Assembly: GCF_030272615.1 (NCBI RefSeq)
Contig: NW_026728925.1
Span: forward strand, 250,001-314,000
Source: Cryptomeria japonica
Lineage: Eukaryota; Streptophyta; Pinopsida; Cupressales; Cupressaceae
DNA: 64,000 nt
Direction: 5' to 3'
Positions 51,589 through 64,000 of this stretch are shown piece after piece. The notes under the pieces are model-generated. The model made no database searches. It was not told where the DNA came from and worked only from the letters and a program-made list of their open reading frames with translations. The first letter of the stretch is position 1, and each line of letters opens with the position of its first letter. The position numbers and the translations under genes were made by a program.

Positions 51589-53423
51589 GTAGCATGTGCC
51601 AACTTCTTGTGATATGAGTGCTCCATACATACAACCAACCTCTCCTCCCCAATTGTCAATATTCTTAGTGACAAATAGCTGAAATGTGGCATTCTCTTCA
51701 ATACATCACATAGGCTCTTGAAATCTATATGTGCTAGATAATTTTAATTCACCACTTAGCAATATGTGATATGGTAATAATTATTTTCTCAAAGAAAATA
51801 AACAACAATCATGTAATGAAATTTTTAACAGGTTAAACACTTCGAAAAATTAAAAATTAAACCATTAATGCAATACATTAGAACATGGGAATATGTTTGC
51901 CATTATTAGAGTGGGAAGAATAAATGGGTTGGTATAGCTCTCCATTGACTAATTTTCCTAAGGTACTGTGTCAACTTCAAAATAATGTTTGTATAGTTTT
52001 TCAATTCTATTTTATTTAGTGCAGCATTTCTAGTCTTTAAATTTGATGCAAAATGAAAGGGTTTCCATGTGCATTCAAGTATGTCCTTAACTTCTCCTTT
52101 CAATATTAAAAAAAATATATTTTATCTATTTGAGAAAATTTCTTAAGAGGAAGATAAAAAAAAAAATTGTGCTCGTTATCAAACTATGATTTTTTGTTCC
52201 TTGGGAGATAGATAAAATTTGAGTGATTTGATGAGTTCCATAGAATGATAAACAAATTTGAAAAAGATAAAATTAATGGATGGTGTCCTAGCGATTCATT
52301 TCAAGAACATTCTTGAATTTAGGAAGAATATCAAATTTCCTATATGTAGATGGTATCTATTTGATTATTTATTTAACAAGTTTTTTGTGCCTAGCATAAT
52401 GGATAATCATTATAGGTTTCACCTTGTCAATGTAGTTATCCTTAATTTATTCCTTTGTGAATATTTGTTGGGTCTCATATGTAAGAAATACTATCATAAG
52501 ACCCATGAAGTTAAATATTTAAAGAGGGTAGAGTTACTTACAAATACAAATAAATTAACAAGTTTTATTTGACCTAACTCCATGTTTCACTAAAACTAAT
52601 TCCTTATGAGCTTGCCACTAAATATGGTTGAGACATAATAGTCCTAGGGTGATTTACTTTTGGAGGAATATAATCAAGTCCAATGTACAGTAAATAGTGT
52701 TGAAGACTTGCTCAAGAAATGAACTATAGCCCTTTGAAATTTACAAATTTGAGGGATATTTCAATTCAAATTATTACATATTATGCTAGGTCCTAGAAAT
52801 GTAGTGTAATTAATAAATATGCATATGTCTATGACGCTTGTTTTGAATGTTCATTTTTTTTAATGTAAATAGGCTATTTGAGTATTTGGACCATGGATCA
52901 TACAGGGAATATACAAATATATTATTAATTTTAAAATCACTTACCCTCCCTATATCTCCATATGGTATATCACCCTTTTTCACACTTTCTTGGAAGCCTT
53001 CTCTAGTTAATGGACAAAGTAGGTAGGAAATTAATGGGTTCTATACTTCATCTATGTTAAAGATGTAGTGTTTGTTTGAATGAACCCTTTGTGGCTATAT
53101 ATACATTTCTCATCTAGAAATTGTAGAAATTTTTAGTATTTCTTTATTACCCTTATGTTGAATATATTACGATTTTTGTAGAAGAAGTCTGTCTAATTAA
53201 GTAATGAATTTACTTAGTACCCATATTTCTTCTTTTTGGGAAAAGGTTGATGATAATATAGGATACAATATGTATCACTATTGAAGAATTGTAATCAAAA
53301 TTTATGTTTCTCCTATGGTTCCTCATTACTTGTTTCTTTATAACCAACTAATAGTTATAGTAATCATATGGTACATGTATGAGGTGGATAAATTTCATTC
53401 TAAGTAGCATTAGAAAGATAGTT
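51589..53423. repeat. Block A' (unit 6)
   Basis: Majority-type copy. It lacks the unit 2 private changes although the sequence just upstream is unit 2-like. Confidence 0.8.
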
Positions 53424-55110
53424 ACAACATTACCAATTTGAAGCTGAGAACATCACTATATTATTAAGGGAGTCTTATGATCTTGTGGCTGGAATGGTGA
53501 AAGGTTATGGACTAAAATTGTATAAGAAAATATATTAAAATCCCAAGAATATTATTCATAGAGTGTTCACTAAAATATTGGAAGGTCTTTTAATAAGAAT
53601 AAATAATTTGAAGGGGATTATTTGTGAAGGAAATCCATAAAAAACTGAGAGAGATGGTAGGATGGACAATATGGATAGGATGGTAGGAGCTGAGTTGATG
53701 TGGAAGTTGAATGATTTAGGGTATAAATGATGTTTCAATGATATCAAAGACACAATGAAGATATAATAGATTCTATAACTTTTAAGGTTGGGAAACACAC
53801 ACATAATAAACATGTATTTTTTCCATCCCATTGACGGTAGGAAGAATGTGATAATTAGGCATAGTAGCTTATGGATATTTTTGGAGACAATTTCATGGAA
53901 GATGTAAGGAAAAAAAAATGTTTATAATTCTTCTCTAATAAATCTCTATGGTAGCTAACTACCAATTAAAAGTGTAGAATTTTTGTGTGAAAAATGGAGA
54001 TGAAACTCAAATAGCTAACTATCAATTGGCCAAAATATCTAGCTATACTATTGAGGACCAATTTATCATAAATGAGGCACTCAAGATAGTTGTCATATTT
54101 GTAGTATGTCACTAAAAAAAATGAAAAAGTGTAGGGGACCATGACGCAAAGCTTGAACATATTAAATCTTGGTCCCCACAAAATGATTTGAAGCTTTAGG
54201 CAAAGCATATGGCCATGAATATTTTATAAAGGGAAAACACACCAGGGAACAATTATAGCTTGCTAATGTGATTGAATAGAACCCATTCAATGGTCTTGAT
54301 TAAATTATTATTGTAAGAGAACTAAAGCTCTAAAGGCGAGCAAAGAATTTGACAATGTATGATTTTAATGTCAACATTATTATGAAGGAAAAGGTTTCCA
54401 CATTGTTTTGTTAGAATTCTATCAACTCTTGTTCATGATTCAAATTGTCTTGGCTTCATTAATATTTGGAATCAAATTAACTATGTGTGCTAAGCACATT
54501 ACTAAAACCTTTGAACAAGATGAAATTTGCAATGGCCTGCTTCGTCGTGTTTTTCTTAATTTTCCTTTAAATTTTTACATTAAAAAAATTATATATTACA
54601 TAAAAATTGGTAAACCCTAACATAATATTTGGAGTGACAAATATACATTATAATGTGTATTAAAGCTTTGGTCAGATCCAAACCATAACGTACGGCCTGT
54701 TGTAGCAGGCTCATCATATAAGTTGTGTATGTTTTACAAAGCGCGATTAAAATCTTACTAATTTATAATCCTTTCAAGTATTATGGATAGGCCCTTTCTT
54801 AGTTTTCTCAAACACGTAACTTTTTGTGACACCATAGCAAAAGTCTGTTGAAATTTTTTATGTACCTTTCGTGAATCATATTTAAGATTTGATTAAACTG
54901 AATATGTATATTCTTCAATACAAATGAAATTATATCCACTCAAGATAGATGAAAGCGATCTGGCCTTTAAAATGTGTCAGTGGTTAGTCAATGGCGATAG
55001 ATGATATTTCTCCCTATCACCGCAGATCTGGATTGAAAAATACGTAAATGTATACTGGGTATCCATGGCAGAATATCTTAATTAGGTGATTGGATCCACA
55101 ATAAGTGTAT

Positions 55111-55299
55111 TCAACAGCAACTAGGATCTGGAATGTTGCCTTCACAGTTAGGACACGACGCTAACATCTCCACAATTTCAAGCAGATTATCAATGCCTGC
55201 ATTTATATTCACTATTTTGTTGAGGATTGGTCGAGCAGAGACAGCGAGGGAAAACACAACGTTGAGCACAAGCAGCAGTGCCATAACTTTCAGGAGCAT
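55111..55299 (-). CDS. Small secreted four-cysteine peptide, Ile32 form (unit 7)
   Basis: Ile32 form as in units 4 and 5 (A at 55205). Confidence 0.65.
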   Translation of the reverse strand: MLLKVMALLLVLNVVFSLAVSARPILNKIVNINAGIDNLLEIVEMLASCPNCEGNIPDPSCC

Positions 55300-55413
55300 C
55301 GATCTCGACAATACTAATTGGCAGAATGAATGTTAACAAATGAAAAAACGTATTCGGTTTAGCGAGATAGAGAGCGAAGATCGAGAATGGTGATGGATAA
55401 ACAAGGAAAATCG

Positions 55414-55461
55414 TATTTATAGAGACAGACGACGGCGTGTGAGTATGTTTGATCAAGTCAA
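55414..55461 (-). promoter_or_regulatory. Promoter of minus-strand peptide gene (unit 7)
   Basis: TATA box and W-box-like element retained. Confidence 0.7.
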
Positions 55462-55645
55462 AATTAAAATTTGTTCAACTAGGGTGATATTCAAAGTAAA
55501 AAATGGCGCGTGGAACTGCAACATTTCAAGAGGCGACAAAGGGACTTTGAATATCAACATTGACTTATTCATATTGCACGTCAATTGTCTTCGCTTTCTA
55601 TCAAGCATGAAAGCACCTTTAACACCAATATCACCAATTTCAATT

Positions 55646-55691
55646 TTGACCTATTCAAACATTTGCACTCCATCGTCCATCTCTATAAATA
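55646..55691 (+). promoter_or_regulatory. Promoter of plus-strand peptide gene (unit 7)
   Basis: TTGACC at 55646-55651 and TATAAATA at 55684-55691. Confidence 0.7.
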
Positions 55692-55825
55692 CGATTTACC
55701 TGGTTTATACATCACCATTCTCGATCTTCGCTCTCTATCTCTTAAAAAATTCACTCGGCTCTTCTTTCTTCATTTGTAAACCAATACGTACGTTTCTTTG
55801 CTTGATATTCATTCTGGCAATTAGT

Positions 55826-56050
55826 ATGGACAGATCGATTCATCTGAAAGTTATGGCAGTGCTGCTCATGCTCAACGCTATGGTTTTCCTCGCTGTCTCT
55901 GCTCGACCAATCCTGACGGAAAAAGTGAATACAAATGCAAGCGTGAACAACAATGATTCAATTGATAATCTGGTTGAAATTGTGGAGATGTTAGCATCTG
56001 GTTCTAACTGTTCAGGCAACATCAAAGATCCTAATTGCCGCAAAAGATAA
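55826..56050 (+). CDS. Small secreted two-cysteine peptide (unit 7)
   Basis: Asp2 form. This is the last complete gene pair in the window. Confidence 0.65.
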   Translation: MDRSIHLKVMAVLLMLNAMVFLAVSARPILTEKVNTNASVNNNDSIDNLVEIVEMLASGSNCSGNIKDPNCRKR

Positions 56051-56552
56051 AACAATGATGCATAGAGTTACTGTGAATCCAACGCACATAACTAAGATTT
56101 TTCGCCACGGAAATCCGCGAGAGCTTTACATTATTTGGGTATTTTGTGGTCCATGGTGACAAGGAGAAAGAGAAATATAATTAAATCCCTTGGACACTAC
56201 TCGCTGACACATTTTAAAACCAGAACGCTTTCATCCATCTGGATTGCGTAATATGTAATTATTTTTCTGTATTCAAGAATATACATATTCAGCCCAATCA
56301 AATCTTAAATATCAAATTTGTTTCATTAAATATTCGTTTTCTAATTGTTCATTGTTTTCCACATTGAAGTTGGTGTGGTGGTAGCTCTAGTTTGTCGCAG
56401 AAATAACGTTTTCCTTTCTATTTCCCAATTATCATTGATCTTTTAGTGGTAAACTATCAAACTTATATTGAGTCAAGTTTCCCTATTCCTCTTTGGATAT
56501 CCCAATTACTTATACAAATTATACATATTACTTATTTATACCGTTAATTTAA

Positions 56553-58438
56553 GTAGCATAGGTCAACTTCTTGTGATATGATTAGTCAAGCAAGGAACCA
56601 AGCTCTCCTCCTCAATTGTCATTATTTTTAGTGAAAATTATTAGTAACAAAAAATGATACGTAGCATTATCTCAAAGGCATCATGCAAACCCTTCACATC
56701 TATCTGTGCTACATAATGTTAATTCACTACTCACCAAATGTGATATGGTCATACTTTTTCCCTAAACAAAATCAACAACAATCAAAAGTAATGGAATTTT
56801 AAACAAGTTAAACACTTATAAAATTAAAAAATGAAGCCATTAATGCAATGATTTCAAGAAAATAAAGCTATTTAGTACTATTATTATAGCGAGAAGAATA
56901 AATGGATTTTATCTCTCTGTTTAGAACAGATTTCCTTCTAAGGTGAAAATTTTGCAACTAATTTTCCTAAGGTATTTTGTCAAGTTCAATTAGAGGATAT
57001 AAAATATTGGAGGTGCGTTTTATGTAGTGCAACTTTCTTGGTACTTGAACTTGACACAAAATAAAAGGATGTTTATGTGCAGTCAAGTATGTCAAGTAGT
57101 GCAACTTTCTTGGCACTTGAATTTGGTAATTTTTCTAAAGCCAACAAAGTATTTGTGCTTCTTATCTAACTATGAATTTTAGTTCCTTGAATTTTCTTTT
57201 AGTTTTGATAGAATCAAGAAAATGCTAACTCAATCATATAATATCTAATATTTTGAAGGATAAAGTGCCATGGCTTATCTAACCAATTCGCTAGAATGTT
57301 GGAGAAGTTTGAAAAACATATATTGAATGGTGTCCTAGCCAAAAGTAGGAATAATATTGAATTTGCTACAAGTAATTTTGGTCTATTGGATTATTTCATT
57401 AAAAAATTGCTTGAGACTAGCCTAATGAATAAAAATTATATGTTTGGCCTTGCCAAAGTTATTATTTTTAATTGCTTCTTTTTTTAAAACTTTTTGGTTT
57501 TCATATGTAAGAAATATTATGTTACTTGACCTAAGAAGTTAATTATTAAAAGGAGAAACTATTGTTTACAACTGAAAGTAAGTTAAAATTTCTTTTCTCT
57601 TGAATCCCAATATCCTTGAAGTTTTTAAACTTTCTCAGCTTACCGCTAAATATTATTTAGACAAGAATAGTGATAGGTTCAAGTAGTTCTTAAGGTATAT
57701 AATCAATTCTAACATGAAATAAAAGGTGTTGGATTTTGTTTGAAGAAATAAATTAGAGCCCTTTGAAATTAAGCAATTTGATGGATATTTTAGATTATTT
57801 TTCTAGGTACTAGGAATGTACTATAAGAAGCAAATATGCATATGTCTAATGCGCCTTCTTGTAAATATCCAAAAAATTATGTAAATAGAATATTTAATTA
57901 TGAGGCAGGGGTTGTAGCGGGATTCCATAAATCTATTATAAATTTTAAAATAGCTTACCCTCCTTGTACTTTCATATAGTATCCACTCTTGCACACTTTA
58001 TTGCAAGCCTTCTCTTTTGAATGGACTAAGTAGTTAGGAAAGAAACTAGTTTTATACTTCATTTGTGTTAGACATGTTTTTATTGTCTAATTAAAAACAA
58101 TGCAATTGGATATACATTTGTCTTGTAGAAGTTATAGATTTTTTATTATTTCTTTACTATCCTTATCCTTAATATACTAGGATTTATATAGCATAAGAAT
58201 ATCTAATTAAGTAATAAATTTTCTTAGTCCCCCTATTTATCTTTTTGGGTGAAATATTGATAAAATGAAGGATACAATATGTATCATGATTGAAGAACTA
58301 TAACCATAATTATGGCTATCCTATAGTTCATCATTACTCGTCTACTTTTATGCCTAACCAAGTGATATCTCTAGTAATCATATGGTACATGTATGAGGTG
58401 GATAATATTTTATTTTAAGTAGCATTAGAAAGATGGTT
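56553..58438. repeat. Block A (unit 7)
   Basis: Same variants as units 4 and 5. Confidence 0.8.
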
Positions 58439-58952
58439 CCTATTAGAGTAAAAGGTTTTATTTACTAAATTAATTTAATCATATTGATTAATTAACTAAG
58501 TCACCTTTTCCTTTTTTCACTTAAGCTAAATTTAGGAAGCTTTTTGGGGAATTTAATAATTATTTTATTTCATGCATTCATCCCTTAGGGTTTGCTTTAG
58601 GGTTTTGATCTCCTTTATTAAACAATTGATCTCATTGTAATTATTCATTCTGGCAAGTTAATTCATTTGTGATTCTTCTTGCAATTGTCTCCAATTATTC
58701 TTGCACTCTCTTGTTTGTAGGATTTTCTCTTGTACGTGGCAGGTATTTGCATGCAGGCGATTATTGGGCATTGTGGAATTCATCAATCATGAATTCTATC
58801 ATGGTATCAGAAGTCCAGACCTGATGCACCTCATTCATCAAATTTGATATTTTCCTTATGAATATTTTTTGTTTGCATCTTGGGTCAATTTGAATCTCAA
58901 AATAAGATCTCTGAGGATTTGAAAATTCACCTTTTTTTGTGATCAAGGGGGG
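58439..58952 (+). mobile_element. Decayed copia-like LTR end with primer-binding site (unit 7)
   Basis: Primer-binding-site motif at 58802-58811. Confidence 0.5.
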
Positions 58953-59244
58953 CGCCTATTGTTTTGGACCACCACCACCAGTGGTTAGAGACCTCCTCCC
59001 CTCCCCGACTGCCCTCCACCACCTCATGCCATCAACGGACCACCACCGCGCCACCAGTTTCATTGTTAGAAGCCTTTTTGAGCCTATTGGGATTTTTTTG
59101 TGATATTGGGAGCAAACAGAGGCGTTCTTCGATAAACCATATATTGAAGTAGAATTTATTTTAGATTTCATTTCTGGTTTGACCTTTTCTATTTTAGAAT
59201 TGATGTAAACTTTTGTTTTAATCTTTTCTATTTTGTTTTAACCG

Positions 59245-59426
59245 TTATCTCGTCATACTAACTGCCAAAACGAACCTGAAGCAAAGATGCGTGATAAAGA
59301 GAGTATATTGTATTTATAAACAGAGTGCAAGCGTTTGTATAGGTCAAGAGTGATATTCGGTGAAAAAGGGTGAGATTCAAAGTAAAACAATGGAGCGTTG
59401 AATTGCAGCATTTTAAGAGGCTCGAG
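59245..59426 (-). pseudogene. Third peptide-gene promoter relic (unit 7)
   Basis: Start and early stop at 59256-59245. Confidence 0.75.
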
Positions 59427-60631
59427 CTCAAAAGATGCTTTTATTTTTCTTGAACCAAACAATACAGTAGAAGTTCAATGCATTTTTGGTTTCACCATTT
59501 TTCTTTTCATACAACCCTTTATAATTTATAAAAACGTTTTTCAATAAATTTTTTAATTTTAACCAAAATTGAAATGGTCAAGCAAAGAAAAAAAATGTTG
59601 AATAGCAGCAATGAGTATGCTGATCTTGAATGCTATTCATTATTGAAAAAGTGTCTTTGATGACAAAGTGGACGTTATGATAAGTACAATAATTGAAAGG
59701 ATACAATTTTAAAGGAAAAATCTTCAGAATCCTATCATCTAAAGTATCATAAATTGATGGAACCTCAAACCGTACATTTTAAAATCTCTCCCAATGGGAT
59801 GTTTCTTTTGAAATATTTTTTTTGTGTGCAAGGGTGAGCTAGTCATAGTTCTAGTCTTTTCATGACCCCTTTTCTCCCAAGTACAATAGTTTGGAGTTGA
59901 GATGCACTTTCTATTATTCCACTTTGGTTTTTTGTTCTTCCAATCATGGATCTTTAATTTACATCTTTATGTCTCTTTTACCATTTATTAATAGGTAACA
60001 TTACCTTTTAGCTATATACCATCATTTCATTCTTTCTAGTTGTCCTTTCCTTTATTGATGTTTTGTTATTAGCCTTAATAGCTTAATAATCTTTGATGAG
60101 TGACCACTTTAATGAATTGTCAAAATTTATTTGTATCCCTTTGTTGTTATTGCATCTATATTCTTTTTTGTTTTCTATGAAGGAAGGTATAGTTAGAACC
60201 ATTATGGTCCTTGTATCAAGTGTGCATGTTATAATATGATAGATGATAACTTTCATTTTCTTTATATGTCAATCTAACATCAACAAGAGCATCGCTTATC
60301 ATAGAATCTACCCACCTATGTGGTACAGTTGAAAGAACTAACATTTGGCTTGTTGCCAATAGAAATTTTCTATTTGTCTACATGTGTTCAATCCCTTTGT
60401 GAGATGTAAGAGGATCATTTGATAATAATATGTCATGTTTCTCTAAAGACTTAAAAGGGAGTTTTTGTTTGAGATATCTCATTCTTTGTTGCTTGTGGCC
60501 TATGAATTTTTTATGTTGAGGCGTCCCCCTCCTCTTGTATTATGAGATTTTCCTTGTACCGACAAGTATATATTGATGTGTGATAAGATTCAACATATTT
60601 CCCACATCACTTCAACATATACTTGTTGCAG

Positions 60632-62466
60632 GTAGCATGTGCCAACTTCTTGTGATATGAGTGCTCCATACATACAACCAACCTCTCCTCCCCAATTGTC
60701 AATATTCTTAGTGACAAATAGCTGAAATGTGGCATTCTCTTCAATACATCACATAGGCTCTTGAAATCTATATGTGCTAGATAATTTTAATTCACCACTT
60801 AGCAATATGTGATATGGTAATAATTATTTTCTCAAAGAAAATAAACAACAATCATGTAATGAAATTTTTAACAGGTTAAACACTTCGAAAAATTAAAAAT
60901 TAAACCATTAATGCAATACATTAGAACATGGGAATATGTTTGCCATTATTAGAGTGGGAAGAATAAATGGGTTGGTATAGCTCTCCATTGACTAATTTTC
61001 CTAAGGTACTGTGTCAACTTCAAAATAATGTTTGTATAGTTTTTCAATTCTATTTTATTTAGTGCAGCATTTCTAGTCTTTAAATTTGATGCAAAATGAA
61101 AGGGTTTCCATGTGCATTCAAGTATGTCCTTAACTTCTCCTTTCAATATTAAAAAAAATATATTTTATCTATTTGAGAAAATTTCTTAAGAGGAAGATAA
61201 AAAAAAAAATTGTGCTCGTTATCAAACTATGATTTTTTGTTCCTTGGGAGATAGATAAAATTTGAGTGATTTGATGAGTTCCATAGAATGATAAACAAAT
61301 TTGAAAAAGATAAAATTAATGGATGGTGTCCTAGCGATTCATTTCAAGAACATTCTTGAATTTAGGAAGAATATCAAATTTCCTATATGTAGATGGTATC
61401 TATTTGATTATTTATTTAACAAGTTTTTTGTGCCTAGCATAATGGATAATCATTATAGGTTTCACCTTGTCAATGTAGTTATCCTTAATTTATTCCTTTG
61501 TGAATATTTGTTGGGTCTCATATGTAAGAAATACTATCATAAGACCCATGAAGTTAAATATTTAAAGAGGGTAGAGTTACTTACAAATACAAATAAATTA
61601 ACAAGTTTTATTTGACCTAACTCCATGTTTCACTAAAACTAATTCCTTATGAGCTTGCCACTAAATATGGTTGAGACATAATAGTCCTAGGGTGATTTAC
61701 TTTTGGAGGAATATAATCAAGTCCAATGTACAGTAAATAGTGTTGAAGACTTGCTCAAGAAATGAACTATAGCCCTTTGAAATTTACAAATTTGAGGGAT
61801 ATTTCAATTCAAATTATTACATATTATGCTAGGTCCTAGAAATGTAGTGTAATTAATAAATATGCATATGTCTATGACGCTTGTTTTGAATGTTCATTTT
61901 TTTTAATGTAAATAGGCTATTTGAGTATTTGGACCATGGATCATACAGGGAATATACAAATATATTATTAATTTTAAAATCACTTACCCTCCCTATATCT
62001 CCATATGGTATATCACCCTTTTTCACACTTTCTTGGAAGCCTTCTCTAGTTAATGGACAAAGTAGGTAGGAAATTAATGGGTTCTATACTTCATCTATGT
62101 TAAAGATGTAGTGTTTGTTTGAATGAACCCTTTGTGGCTATATATACATTTCTCATCTAGAAATTGTAGAAATTTTTAGTATTTCTTTATTACCCTTATG
62201 TTGAATATATTACGATTTTTGTAGAAGAAGTCTGTCTAATTAAGTAATGAATTTACTTAGTACCCATATTTCTTCTTTTTGGGAAAAGGTTGATGATAAT
62301 ATAGGATACAATATGTATCACTATTGAAGAATTGTAATCAAAATTTATGTTTCTCCTATGGTTCCTCATTACTTGTTTCTTTATAACCAACTAATAGTTA
62401 TAGTAATCATATGGTACATGTATGAGGTGGATAAATTTCATTCTAAGTAGCATTAGAAAGATAGTT
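60632..62466. repeat. Block A' (unit 7)
   Basis: Majority-type copy. Confidence 0.8.
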
Positions 62467-63301
62467 ACAACATTACCAATTTGAAGCTGAGAACATCACT
62501 ATATTATTAAGGGAGTCTTATGATCTTGTGGCTGGAATGGTGAAAGGTTATGGACTAAAATTGTATAAGAAAATATATTAAAATCCCAAGAATATTATTC
62601 ATAGAGTGTTCACTAAAATATTGGAAGGTCTTTTAATAAGAATAAATAATTTGAAGGGGATTATTTGTGAAGGAAATCCATAAAAAACTGAGAGAGATGG
62701 TAGGATGGACAATATGGATAGGATGGTAGGAGCTGAGTTGATGTGGAAGTTGAATGATTTAGGGTATAAATGATGTTTCAATGATATCAAAGACACAATG
62801 AAGATATAATAGATTCTATAACTTTTAAGGTTGGGAAACACACACATAATAAACATGTATTTTTTCCATCCCATTGACGGTAGGAAGAATGTGATAATTA
62901 GGCATAGTAGCTTATGGATATTTTTGGAGACAATTTCATGGAAGATGTAAGGAAAAAAAAATGTTTATAATTCTTCTCTAATAAATCTCTATGGTAGCTA
63001 ACTACCAATTAAAAGTGTAGAATTTTTGTGTGAAAAATGGAGATGAAACTCAAATAGCTAACTATCAATTGGCCAAAATATCTAGCTATACTATTGAGGA
63101 CCAATTTATCATAAATGAGGCACTCAAGATAGTTGTCATATTTGTAGTATGTCACTAAAAAAAATGAAAAAGTGTAGGGGACCATGACGCAAAGCTTGAA
63201 CATATTAAATCTTGGTCCCCACAAAATGATTTGAAGCTTTAGGCAAAGCATATGGCCATGAATATTTTATAAAGGGAAAACACACCAGGGAACAATTATA
63301 G

Positions 63302-64000
63302 CTTGCTAATGTGATTGAATAGAACCCATTCAATGGTCTTGATTAAATTATTATTGTAAGAGAACTAAAGCTCTAAAGGCGAGCAAAGAATTTGACAATG
63401 TATGATTTTAATGTCAACATTATTATGAAGGAAAAGGTTTCCACATTGTTTTGTTAGAATTCTATCAACTCTTGTTCATGATTCAAATTGTCTTGGCTTC
63501 ATTAATATTTGGAATCAAATTAACTATGTGTGCTAAGCACATTACTAAAACCTTTGAACAAGATGAAATTTGCAATGGCCTGCTTCGTCGTGTTTTTCTT
63601 AATTTTCCTTTAAATTTTTACATTAAAAAAATTATATATTACATAAAAATTGGTAAACCCTAACATAATATTTGGAGTGACAAATATACATTATAATGTG
63701 TATTAAAGCTTTGGTCAGATCCAAACCATAACGTACGGCCTGTTGTAGCAGGCTCATCATATAAGTTGTGTATGTTTTACAAAGCGCGATTAAAATCTTA
63801 CTAATTTATAATCCTTTCAAGTATTATGGATAGGCCCTTTCTTAGTTTTCTCAAACACGTAACTTTTTGTGACACCATAGCAAAAGTCTGTTGAAATTTT
63901 TTATGTACCTTTCGTGAATCATATTTAAGATTTGATTAAACTGAATATGTATATTCTTCAATACAAATGAAATTATATCCACTCAAGATAGATGAAAGCG
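63302..64000. repeat. Array unit 8, first 699 bases
   Basis: Continues the array to the window edge. It carries the T variant at 63391 seen in units 3, 4, 5 and 7. It stops before the minus-strand peptide gene of this unit. Confidence 0.95.

Larger units (their letters stand above)
45216..54258. repeat. Array unit 6
   Basis: A mosaic. C at offset 90, G at 947 and G at 1573 match unit 1. C at 1860 and the run 3164-5185 match unit 2. The private unit 2 changes beyond offset 6421 are absent, and offset 8572 is G as in most units. Confidence 0.95.
54259..63301. repeat. Array unit 7
   Basis: Carries the unit 4 type markers (T at offset 90, A at 947, C at 1573, C at 1860, C at 3164, G at 3189, G at 8572). 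Confidence 0.95.
1..64000. repeat. Tandem array of 9,043-base units (7 complete, 1 partial)
   Basis: The opening CTTGCTAATGTGATTG recurs at 9044, 18087, 27130, 36173, 45216, 54259 and 63302, a constant spacing of 9,043. Every gene, promoter and relic recurs at the same spacing, so no net insertion or deletion has accumulated between units. Units differ only by isolated substitutions. The phase chosen here (unit start at base 1) is arbitrary because neither array edge is in the window. It could be a chromosomal gene-amplification array, or a concatemer of an extrachromosomal circle or an assembly product. The mosaic distribution of variants argues against simple copying of a single sequence by the assembler. 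Confidence 0.98.

Noticed and set aside
1-64000. CRISPR array or bacterial operon
   Set aside because: The repeat is a 9-kb unit without short spaced repeats, and there are no long bacterial-type frames or operon structure. Promoters and retroelement signals are plant-like.

Overview
The whole window is one tandem array. A 9,043-base unit is repeated head to tail, with seven complete units (1-63301) and the first 699 bases of an eighth (63302-64000). The period is exactly 9,043 at every landmark compared, and units differ only by scattered single-base changes. The array runs off both ends of the window. The DNA is AT-rich and eukaryotic in character. TATAAATA promoters, W-box-like TTGACY elements, long AT-rich spacers and a copia-type tRNA-Met primer-binding site (TGGTATCAGA) all point to a land-plant nuclear genome. 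I cannot name the species.

Layout of one unit (offsets as in unit 1; add 9043 per unit). 1-619 is spacer. 620-2054 is a large diverged inverted duplication holding two divergently transcribed genes for small secreted peptides. The minus-strand gene (853-1041, 62 aa) ends in C-x2-C-x8-CC. The plus-strand gene (1568-1792, 74 aa) is its paralogue and keeps only the two central cysteines. Each gene has a TATA box with a W-box-like element just upstream. 2295-4180 is a non-coding block (A). 4181-4694 resembles the LTR end, primer-binding site and a polypurine run of a decayed copia-like retrotransposon, followed by a GC-rich stretch. 4987-5168 is a third copy of the peptide-gene promoter and leader on the minus strand, reading into a stop three codons after its ATG. 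5169-6373 is spacer. 6374-8208 is block A', a diverged direct copy of A. 8209-9043 is spacer.

How it fits together: an ancestral secreted-peptide gene seems to have been duplicated several times locally (divergent pair, third relic, A/A' flanks). The composite 9-kb unit was then amplified in tandem, giving at least 14 peptide genes here. Base variants are distributed as mosaics among units (unit 6 combines unit 1-like and unit 2-like stretches), while units 4, 5 and 7 look identical at every site compared. This fits unequal crossing-over or gene conversion. I recognise no known peptide family. No transposase, structural RNA gene or CRISPR was seen. Apart from the peptide genes, the open frames longer than 60 codons look like chance or relic frames.
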